In this document: positions 1-5,620 of the stretch, piece after piece
Position numbering within the stretch: the first letter of the stretch is position 1
How the letters are laid out: each line of letters starts with the position of its first letter
DNA from: an uncultured bacterium
Lineage (GTDB): Bacteria > Cyanobacteriota > Vampirovibrionia > Gastranaerophilales > Gastranaerophilaceae
Length of the DNA stretch: 6,377 nt
Direction of reading: 5' to 3'
Assembly: GCA_900555175.1 (NCBI GenBank)
Contig: USJT01000067.1
Location: 1 to 6,377 of the forward strand
Made by a program: the position numbers and the translations under genes
The notes under the pieces: model-generated
What the model was told of the DNA's origin: nothing
What the model saw: the letters and a program-made list of their open reading frames with translations, nothing else
Database searches by the model: none

Positions 1-1842
1 GCAACAGAATCAACTGAAGCTAGCAAAACTTATATGGAAGCTTTAAATTCAACTCAGTTGATGTATGGGACATACGGTGATGACGGAAGTTTGAGTTATC
101 AACAAATGACTGCAAATACATTATTAACTTACGGAGATTTAAAAAATCAATATTCTTTAGTAAATTCATCCGGTCAAATTATGTTGAGCGGAACTGATAT
201 AAAAAATTATGAAGAATCAACTTCTTTAGCAGACTTTTTGTATAAATACGGTATTGCAAAAGTTGAAAACCCTGAATATCCTGAAGCATTAAAGGATATT
301 TACGGAACAACAAGAACAGATGACGGTTCATATTTATATGAACAGTTGTATGATGAAGCAAATCCTCTTGAATGGGATAAATTCTGTACAGGGATATTAG
401 GTAATGATTTAGACGGTAATGGTGTACCTGATTCAGATTTAAACGGTGATGGAAATATTGATAATAATGATACTTATGTAAATTATTTAACAAGTATTTT
501 AGACAAACCGACAGAAGATCTTACGGCTGATGATGCAAATATATTTATTCAGACCGTATCAAATTGGAAAAATACTGTAAATTCTTCTGAATTAGCAGAT
601 GTATGGGAAACCATGGGTGGTACATTCGGTGCATTGATTAATGGAATGTTGAATTTGCCAAATTTAAAATTTCCTGATAAAGATGACTATATTACAAATA
701 CCGGTTCTGAGTTAGCAAATGCTTTTAATTTGGCATCAAAACCATGTTATATAAATGCAATGCTTGGCCTCAGTGGTTGTTATATTCACGTTCTTGCGCA
801 TTTATTGGATTTGAAAACATCAGATGTTGATGAAGACGGTAATGTCGATAAATCTTGGGGGCATACTTACACAACTACTGTTGGCAATCATACAATAAAT
901 CCTGATGCTTATGAAATTTTGGGCTCAGCTATAAATTCAGCTAATTTAACTGCTTCGATGGCTCCAATTTCTGAATTTATTTGTGAAAATGATGGACAAA
1001 ATCTATTAGCTCCAGCAAAAGGAGATATTATTGATGAAAATTCAACTGAAGTTGAAAAATTATTAAGTAACTATAAATTAGATGCAACAGGACAACCGGT
1101 ACAAAAAACATTTAAGGAAAAAGTTATTGATTTGTATTATGTTGTACAACACTATAAAGCTTTACGTGTTGATTATGAAGATTTGAAAAAATATTTAGAG
1201 GATTTCCAGTATGATATGACAGAAACTTTAAATACAGTTTCTCCTGAATATGATGAAGCTGTTAAAAACTGGAAAAATACAATGAAACAATGGCTTCAAA
1301 GCATTCCAGGTCTACAAAAAAATTATGAAGATAGTATAGATAAAATTCCTGACAAAGAAATTCCGGATAAAACTGATGCCAAATATCAATGGTATGTAAA
1401 CCTTTACTACCGTATGGGCGGAGGTAAAACATTGGATGATGGAGTTACAAAAAATAACAACAATTATAAAGAATTAGATGAAAACTTAATCAATAATGCA
1501 GAATGGTTGCAATTTGCATTAGAACACGGAATATTGACTATGGAACAAGCTTCTTTCTCCGAAAACGGTTCTCAACAATATCCTGAACTCGGTACTTATG
1601 ATTGGGTATCTATTATATACACAAATTCTTCAGATATAAAATCTCAAGATGATGAAGCTGCAATTGCTTTGGCTGAAGTTAAATACAAAAACGCAATGAC
1701 TGAAATCGAAAATAAAGATAAGAAATATGATCAGGATTTGAAAAAACTTGATACAGAGCACAACGCACTTCAAACAGAATATGAATCAATTAAAAATACA
1801 ATTGATAAAAACGTAGAAAGATCCTTCAAAGCATTTTCATAA
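1..1842 (+). CDS. large uncharacterised protein with calcium-loop motifs and C-terminal coiled coil (5' end outside window)
   Basis: The frame is open from base 1 to the TAA at 1840-1842, giving 613 residues in the window. The first ATG (34-36) has no Shine-Dalgarno sequence before it, and the codons upstream (ATESTEASKTY) read as normal protein, so the true start is probably outside the window. I recognise no catalytic domain and see no membrane segment. Seen in the sequence, numbering from base 1: two adjacent Asp/Asn-rich loops at residues 136-157, the second (DLNGDGNIDNND) a complete EF-hand-type loop; a third, incomplete loop at 275-286 (DVDEDGNVDKSW); the motif NWKNT twice (near residues 188 and 423); and a highly charged, heptad-compatible tail from about 550 to the end. 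From memory, the tail (HNALQTEYESIKNTIDKNVERSFKAFS-like, here split: HNALQTEYESIKN, then DKNVERSFKAFS) and the N-terminal style resemble a family of large proteins in Gastranaerophilales. Function is unknown; a surface or secreted structural role is only a guess. The gene ends at a strong terminator facing a convergent peptidase gene. Confidence 0.85.
   Translation, partial: ATESTEASKTYMEALNSTQLMYGTYGDDGSLSYQQMTANTLLTYGDLKNQYSLVNSSGQIMLSGTDIKNYEESTSLADFLYKYGIAKVENPEYPEALKDIYGTTRTDDGSYLYEQLYDEANPLEWDKFCTGILGNDLDGNGVPDSDLNGDGNIDNNDTYVNYLTSILDKPTEDLTADDANIFIQTVSNWKNTVNSSELADVWETMGGTFGALINGMLNLPNLKFPDKDDYITNTGSELANAFNLASKPCYINAMLGLSGCYIHVLAHLLDLKTSDVDEDGNVDKSWGHTYTTTVGNHTINPDAYEILGSAINSANLTASMAPISEFICENDGQNLLAPAKGDIIDENSTEVEKLLSNYKLDATGQPVQKTFKEKVIDLYYVVQHYKALRVDYEDLKKYLEDFQYDMTETLNTVSPEYDEAVKNWKNTMKQWLQSIPGLQKNYEDSIDKIPDKEIPDKTDAKYQWYVNLYYRMGGGKTLDDGVTKNNNNYKELDENLINNAEWLQFALEHGILTMEQASFSENGSQQYPELGTYDWVSIIYTNSSDIKSQDDEAAIALAEVKYKNAMTEIENKDKKYDQDLKKLDTEHNALQTEYESIKNTIDKNVERSFKAFS
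406..471 (+). other. tandem calcium-binding loops (EF-hand/TSP3-like) inside the first protein
   Basis: This stretch encodes residues 136-157 of the first protein. Loop one reads DLDGNGVPD, with Asp/Asn at positions 1, 3, 5 and 9. Loop two reads DLNGDGNIDNND, matching the EF-hand loop pattern: D at 1, N at 3, D at 5, G at 6, I at 8 and D at 12. The loops start only 10 residues apart, too close for a classical EF-hand pair or a two-repeat dockerin. The spacing is more like thrombospondin type 3 or other linear calcium-loop repeats. Calcium binding is inferred from the motif only. Confidence 0.6.
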
Positions 1843-1846
1843 ACAT

Positions 1847-1883
1847 AAAAAGTCCCGCTAATATTACAAGCGGGACTTTTTTT
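1847..1883. terminator. bidirectional rho-independent terminator between convergent genes
   Basis: A perfect 12-bp stem (AAAAAGTCCCGC at 1847-1858 with GCGGGACTTTTT at 1870-1881) has a GC-rich core and an 11-nt loop. On the + strand it is followed by a run of seven T (1877-1883), starting 5 bases after the first gene's stop codon. Read on the - strand the same hairpin ends in five T and lies about 17 bases past the peptidase stop codon. It can therefore end both convergent transcripts, and is stronger in the + direction. Confidence 0.92.
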
Positions 1884-1899
1884 ATTAATAAATTAATAT

Positions 1900-3066
1900 T
1901 TATGCATTATAAGCTTTAAATAATTCTTTTAAAACTTCTTGACCTTGAAGCATTGTTTTGTAATCAAGGTATTCATTTTTTGAATGCATATTGCAAACTG
2001 TTGCAAGTCCTAATAAATATGGGACGAATTTATCACTATTTGCATTTACTTCGTTTGCATAAATATGAGTTTCCGCACCTGCGTGGAATGATGTAATATC
2101 AGGTGTTACGCCTGCTTTTTTTGCTGCTGCTTCAAAAAGTATAGGAATATAATCATCTTCTACTTTTTCAAACGGTGGCAAGTGTTCTTCAAATTCAATA
2201 GTTGCTTTTGCAAGCTCTTTGTTTTTCTCATTGAATTCATCAACTGTCAGTGACATTTTATTTTTTAATTCTTCTTCTTTTTTGCGGCTTGAACTTCTGA
2301 TTGAATAGCTTACTTCAGCATCAGTGTTAATAATATTTGTAACATTGATATTACCTGCTGAAATTCCGCCAATATTGCAGGAGGTTATAACTGTGCCTTC
2401 TTCTTCATAAAATACCCCTTGAGGAAGATCAGAAATTAAATCTGCAATAAGTTTTGCGGCATTTGCACGTGTTTTATCTCCGATATCAATTCCTGAATGA
2501 CCGCCTTTGAAGCTGTGAACTTTAATTCTTGCTAAAGTGTAGCTTGCGCCTGAAACTTCGCATTGACCTAAAGTGTCGCTATCAAGAACAAGAACGTATT
2601 TTGATTTAAAGCTTTTAAGGTTTGCATTTCTGATTCCTGAAAGATTGTTTTCTTCATCACGAGTGAACATAACTTCCAGTCCGCCGTGTTTCATTGTTGA
2701 TTTTACAAGATTTTTTGCAAAATAAAGAGCATTTGCAACACCTGCTTTGTCATCCCCGCCTAAGGTTCTATCTATTGCGTGAATATATCCGTTTTCATCA
2801 ACGTAAGTTTTAACAGGGCTGTCATCACCTATAACATCCATGTGAGCTGATAGCATTAAAGGTTCTTTAGTGTTATCAGTTGCAGGAATATTTATAACTA
2901 CGTTTTTAAAATCGTCAAGTTTGCAGTCAATTCCGTTTTTATCGCAGTAATTTTTAATCCATTCAGCGACTTTTTCTTCGTGCATAGATGGAGATGGAAC
3001 TTCTGCAAGGCTGCAGAACAAATCTACAAGCTCGTGTTCTTTTCTAATATCTTCAATCATTATCAT
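1900..3066 (-). CDS. M20-family zinc metallopeptidase (PepD/PepT-like)
   Basis: This is a complete 388-residue protein of the M20 aminoacylase/dipeptidase clan, which hydrolyses short peptides at a di-metal site; it is probably cytoplasmic, as no signal peptide is visible. The family motifs are in order: AHMD at 74-77 (zinc His75, supporting Asp77), GGDDKAG at 103-109 (bridging Asp105), TRDEE at 135-139 (general base Glu138, metal Glu139), LDSD at 161-164 (metal Asp162), and MHSKNEY from 360 (metal His361). The lid/dimerisation domain spans about 180-295, including GGHSGIDIGDKTRANA (188-203). GGHSG and HAGAE (328-332) recall PepD (Xaa-His dipeptidase). The length, however, is nearer PepT (about 410 residues) than PepD (about 485), so substrate class is left open. 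The ATG at 3066 is preferred over the one two codons later because a good ribosome binding site lies 8 bases before it. It lies 70 bp downstream of mutS2 on the same strand, with its own promoter. Confidence 0.93.
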   Translation of the reverse strand: MIMIEDIRKEHELVDLFCSLAEVPSPSMHEEKVAEWIKNYCDKNGIDCKLDDFKNVVINIPATDNTKEPLMLSAHMDVIGDDSPVKTYVDENGYIHAIDRTLGGDDKAGVANALYFAKNLVKSTMKHGGLEVMFTRDEENNLSGIRNANLKSFKSKYVLVLDSDTLGQCEVSGASYTLARIKVHSFKGGHSGIDIGDKTRANAAKLIADLISDLPQGVFYEEEGTVITSCNIGGISAGNINVTNIINTDAEVSYSIRSSSRKKEEELKNKMSLTVDEFNEKNKELAKATIEFEEHLPPFEKVEDDYIPILFEAAAKKAGVTPDITSFHAGAETHIYANEVNANSDKFVPYLLGLATVCNMHSKNEYLDYKTMLQGQEVLKELFKAYNA

Positions 3067-3074
3067 AATTTTAT

Positions 3075-3083
3075 CCTCTCTCT
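3075..3083 (-). promoter_or_regulatory. ribosome binding site of the M20 peptidase
   Basis: On the - strand AGAGAGAGG ends 8 bases before the ATG at 3066 and 14 bases before the alternative ATG at 3060, which decides for the first. Its last bases (AGG) are part of the right arm of the 12-bp inverted repeat at 3066-3131. Confidence 0.75.
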
Positions 3084-3092
3084 TTTAAAGTT

Positions 3093-3120
3093 ATTGTATC
3101 ATTTTTTTTGACTTTTGCAA
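3093..3120 (-). promoter_or_regulatory. sigma70-type promoter for the M20 peptidase
   Basis: On the - strand, TTGCAA (3120-3115) is followed after 16 bases by TACAAT (3098-3093). The spacer contains a run of eight A. Transcription would start near 3086, giving a leader of about 20 bases that just includes the ribosome binding site. Position and motif quality support it; there is no experimental evidence. Confidence 0.65.
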
Positions 3121-3136
3121 GGATAAAATTACAATT

Positions 3137-5503
3137 TTAATTAATATCAACGACACTCACGCCATCTCCGCCTTCGGCGTCTTCTCCCGGACGGAATTTT
3201 GCAACATATGGTGATGTTGATAAGAAATCTCTGACAGCAGATTTTAAAGCTCCTGTTCCGTGTCCGTGGATAATTGTTACACAGGCAAGGTTTGCAAGGC
3301 TTGCTTTATCAAGGTAAAATTCAAGACTGTCAAGTGCGTCTTCAACTTTGTAGCCTCTTAAATCAAGTGTGCTTGAAATATTTGTCTTTCTTAATTCAAA
3401 TTTTTCAAATGAATTTGGTCGATATACATTTTCTTTCTTTTCGTAAGCCGAATCATAAGGTGCAAGTTTGTTTATTTTTATTTTAGTTTTGAAATTACCC
3501 ATTTGAACTGTTACACAGTCGTTTTTATCAGGAAGTGAAAGGACTGTTACAGGTTGGTTAAGTTCTTTTAAAATTAATTTGTCGCCGTTTTTAACTTTTG
3601 TCCAATCAATTTCAGCGTATTGTTGTTTTTCATCAAATTCTGATAAATCTCCTCTGAATTTTTGTTCTGTTTGGGCAAGTCTTGCATAAGAGCGACGTGC
3701 GATTTTTTCGGATTTTTCTCTGCGTAATTCATCTAAAATTTGTTTAATTTCGGCTTTTGCCTCTAATAATTCTCTGTCAAACTTGTCTTTGATAATTTTT
3801 ACTGTTTTCTTTTTATCTTTTTTTACTTGTGCCAGAGAATTTTCGTATTCATTTTTTAAATTTTCTGAAGTTTCTTTTAAATTTTCTGCTTCTTCAAGAT
3901 TTTGGGCAAGTTTTGCTTGAGTTTCCTGCAATTTTTCAACAACCAGAATTGATGGATCTTTTGTTGATACGACTATATTTTTTGCTTTTTCTGCTAATTC
4001 TTTATCCAGTCCTAAATTTGTTGCGATTGAGATTGCGTTACTTAAGCCTGGAATTCCGATAAGCAATTTGTATGTAGGTTTTAAGGTTTCTGTATTAAAT
4101 TCAACTGATGCGTTTTTGAAATACGGATTTAGATATTCAAGAGCTTTCAGTTCTCCATAGTGGGTTGTAACTGTTGATAAAACCTGTTTTTGTGCAAGTT
4201 TTTCTAATATTACTTGAGCAAGCACCGCACCTTCGACAGGATCTGTCCCTGCACAAATTTCATCCAAGATTACAAATGTTTTTTCATTACTTTGTTTTAA
4301 AATCTCTATAATATTTGTCATATGAGATGAGAATGTTGATAGGTTTTGTAAAATGCTTTGATCATCTCCTATGTCTGCAAACACGTTTTCAAACGGATAA
4401 ATTTTTGCAGCTGTGCAAGGTAGAAACATTCCTGCTTTTGCCATTAATATATATAAGCCTATGGTTTTAATCGTAACAGTTTTACCGCCTGTGTTTGAAC
4501 CTGTTATGATTACTGATTTGTAATCTTTCCCGATTTCAAAGTTGTTGGTTACAACATTTTCAATATTGTCAATAAGCAGAGGATGCTTCATATTTTCAAA
4601 TTCAAGGAATTTATGAGTAACTATTTCAGGCTCTGTTGCGTGAATTTTTACGGCATATCGAGCTTTTGCAAAGTGATAATCTATTGTTGCAAGAATTTGC
4701 TCAGATAATATCAGTTCTTTAATTTCTTCTTTTACAAGCGAAGTTAAGCCTGCAAGAATTCTAACCATTTCCGAATGAATTTTTGATTGTATTTCTCTGA
4801 TTTTGTTATTAAGCGGAACGATTTGTTCAGGTTCTATATAAAACGTCTTGTTTGTGGCTGAAACATCGTGGACAATCCCGGGAACTTTGCTTTTTGATGA
4901 TGCCATTACTTGAAATACAATTCTGTCATCACGTGTTGTATAAATATTTTCTTGAAGATGTTTTGAAAAATCTGCTGAATTTAAAAGTGAATTAACGGTG
5001 TTTTTAAGATTTTTCTCATTCTCTCTCAAAGATGCGAATAACCCTCTTAATTCAGGAGTTGCGTCTTGTTTAATTTTTAGGTTTTCATCAAATGTCGCAA
5101 AAATTTTATCTTCTAATAATTTGTCTGTCACAAGACTTTGTGCGGCATTTCGTATAATAGAAAGCATCGGAAGATTTTCTGATAAGAATTTTTTTACTAA
5201 TCTTGAAGTTTTAAGAGTTTTTGCAACGTCAATTAATTCTTCTTCAGATAGATATGTGGCTCCCATATTTTTTTGAATTTGCTGAATATCTGCGACAAAT
5301 TCAATCGGAATATCATTTGGCATATCAAGTATGTATTTTGCTTCTGCAGTGCATTTAAGTTCATTTTTAATTTTTACGATATCGTCAAATGGCAAAGTCT
5401 TTAGGCATATTTCTTTACTTTGCTTTGTTTTTGCGTAATTTGAGAGTTTTTCTGCTATTTTATCAAATTCGAGAGATTTTCGGCTTTTTTCAGTGATGTC
5501 CAT
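3137..5503 (-). CDS. mutS2: MutS2 (endonuclease MutS2/ribosome-rescue ATPase)
   Basis: This is a complete 788-residue protein, the usual MutS2 length, lacking the mismatch-recognition domain of MutS. Order: N-terminal core/clamp region (about 1-310, starting with the typical SLEFDKIAEKL); ABC-type ATPase with Walker A GSNTGGKT at 335-342, the DDQSILQNLSTFSSHM block at 380-395, Walker B VILDE at 411-415 followed by CAGTDP, and the switch THYGE at 447-451; a long charged coiled coil at about 517-615; a KOW-like beta region at about 632-680; and a C-terminal Smr domain with LDLRG at 713-717, HGHGTG at 746-751 and GGDG at 778-781. Family knowledge: MutS2 suppresses homologous recombination in Helicobacter pylori and acts on collided ribosomes in Bacillus subtilis, and the Smr domain can be a nuclease. 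Which role applies here is not shown. Walker A has Ser where Pro is usual (GPNTGGKT). The ATG at 5503 gives the family N-terminus but has no Shine-Dalgarno sequence. It is divergent from the gltA-like gene and lies upstream of the peptidase. Confidence 0.97.
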   Translation of the reverse strand: MDITEKSRKSLEFDKIAEKLSNYAKTKQSKEICLKTLPFDDIVKIKNELKCTAEAKYILDMPNDIPIEFVADIQQIQKNMGATYLSEEELIDVAKTLKTSRLVKKFLSENLPMLSIIRNAAQSLVTDKLLEDKIFATFDENLKIKQDATPELRGLFASLRENEKNLKNTVNSLLNSADFSKHLQENIYTTRDDRIVFQVMASSKSKVPGIVHDVSATNKTFYIEPEQIVPLNNKIREIQSKIHSEMVRILAGLTSLVKEEIKELILSEQILATIDYHFAKARYAVKIHATEPEIVTHKFLEFENMKHPLLIDNIENVVTNNFEIGKDYKSVIITGSNTGGKTVTIKTIGLYILMAKAGMFLPCTAAKIYPFENVFADIGDDQSILQNLSTFSSHMTNIIEILKQSNEKTFVILDEICAGTDPVEGAVLAQVILEKLAQKQVLSTVTTHYGELKALEYLNPYFKNASVEFNTETLKPTYKLLIGIPGLSNAISIATNLGLDKELAEKAKNIVVSTKDPSILVVEKLQETQAKLAQNLEEAENLKETSENLKNEYENSLAQVKKDKKKTVKIIKDKFDRELLEAKAEIKQILDELRREKSEKIARRSYARLAQTEQKFRGDLSEFDEKQQYAEIDWTKVKNGDKLILKELNQPVTVLSLPDKNDCVTVQMGNFKTKIKINKLAPYDSAYEKKENVYRPNSFEKFELRKTNISSTLDLRGYKVEDALDSLEFYLDKASLANLACVTIIHGHGTGALKSAVRDFLSTSPYVAKFRPGEDAEGGDGVSVVDIN

Positions 5504-5520
5504 AATTATATTTAAAGATA

Positions 5521-5539
5521 ATTGTATAATAATTACAAT
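5521..5539. repeat. short inverted repeat over the mutS2 -10 box
   Basis: ATTGTA (5521-5526) and its reverse complement TACAAT (5534-5539) are separated by 7 bases and overlap the candidate mutS2 -10 box. The spacing would suit a dimeric repressor, but six-base AT-rich arms are easily found by chance. Confidence 0.3.
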
Positions 5540-5549
5540 AATTTATTAA
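5521..5549 (-). promoter_or_regulatory. candidate promoter for mutS2
   Basis: On the - strand, TTAATA (5549-5544) is followed after 17 bases by TACAAT (5526-5521). The -10 box is good and the -35 box matches TTGACA at only four of six positions. The expected start near 5514 would leave a leader of only about 11 bases before the ATG at 5503, with no Shine-Dalgarno sequence. AT-rich surroundings make chance matches common. Confidence 0.45.
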
Positions 5550-5564
5550 CTTTTTTTGATATTC

Positions 5565-5593
5565 TTGCATAAAAGATTTTTTGAAAGTAAAAT
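5565..5593 (+). promoter_or_regulatory. candidate promoter for the gltA-like gene
   Basis: TTGCAT (5565-5570) is followed after 17 bases by TAAAAT (5588-5593). This predicts a start near 5600 and a leader of about 20 bases, the same arrangement as the peptidase promoter. A perfect TATAAT lies at 5594-5599, but it lacks a matching -35 box and would start transcription at the edge of the ribosome binding site, so I prefer the first reading. Confidence 0.5.
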
Positions 5594-5605
5594 TATAATA
5601 GAATA

Positions 5606-5613
5606 GGGAGAGG
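5606..5613 (+). promoter_or_regulatory. ribosome binding site of the gltA-like gene
   Basis: GGGAGAGG ends 7 bases before the ATG at 5621 and fixes that start. It resembles the peptidase site and contrasts with mutS2, which has none. Confidence 0.8.
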
Positions 5614-5620
5614 TATAAAA

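Larger units (their letters stand above)
3066..3131. repeat. perfect 12-bp inverted repeat bracketing the peptidase promoter
   Basis: TAATTTTATCCT at 3066-3077 is the exact reverse complement of AGGATAAAATTA at 3120-3131, with 42 bases between the arms. On the - strand the upstream arm touches the -35 box and the downstream arm covers the end of the ribosome binding site and the first base of the start codon. The arms are AT-rich, so an RNA stem would be only moderately stable. It could be an RNA structure in read-through transcripts, a pair of protein sites, or chance. Confidence 0.6.

Noticed and set aside
34..36. ATG at 34 as the true start of the first gene
   Set aside because: No Shine-Dalgarno sequence precedes it and the frame is open to base 1 with ordinary codons, so the gene most likely begins before the window.
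406..471. Dockerin module (cellulosome attachment)
   Set aside because: A dockerin needs two loop-helix repeats about 20 or more residues apart; here the loops are 10 residues apart and there is no second helix repeat.
179..493. 104-codon open frame on the - strand
   Set aside because: It lies antisense within the first gene, has a His/Tyr/Leu-rich low-complexity translation and no ribosome binding site; it is a shadow.
559..1285. NWKNT motif occurring twice in the first protein as an internal repeat
   Set aside because: Only five residues match and the flanks differ, so a duplicated domain is not supported.
3067..3136. Intrinsic terminator after mutS2
   Set aside because: No GC-rich hairpin with a T run is present; the only structure is the AT-rich inverted repeat with a 42-base loop, so some read-through into the peptidase gene is plausible.
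3169..3179. GC-rich mini-hairpin (CGCC-TTC-GGCG) near the end of mutS2
   Set aside because: It encodes the conserved Ala-Glu-Gly-Gly-Asp-Gly part of the Smr domain and has no T run after it, so it is not a terminator.
3274..3486. 70-codon open frame on the + strand
   Set aside because: It lies antisense within the conserved Smr/KOW end of mutS2 and has no family resemblance.
3829..4062. 77-codon open frame on the + strand, Leu/Phe-rich
   Set aside because: It is antisense to the mutS2 coiled-coil region. The Leu/Phe richness is the expected mirror of Lys/Glu codons, not a membrane protein.
4998..5276. 92-codon open frame on the + strand
   Set aside because: It is antisense to the mutS2 N-terminal region with no start signals or recognisable motif.
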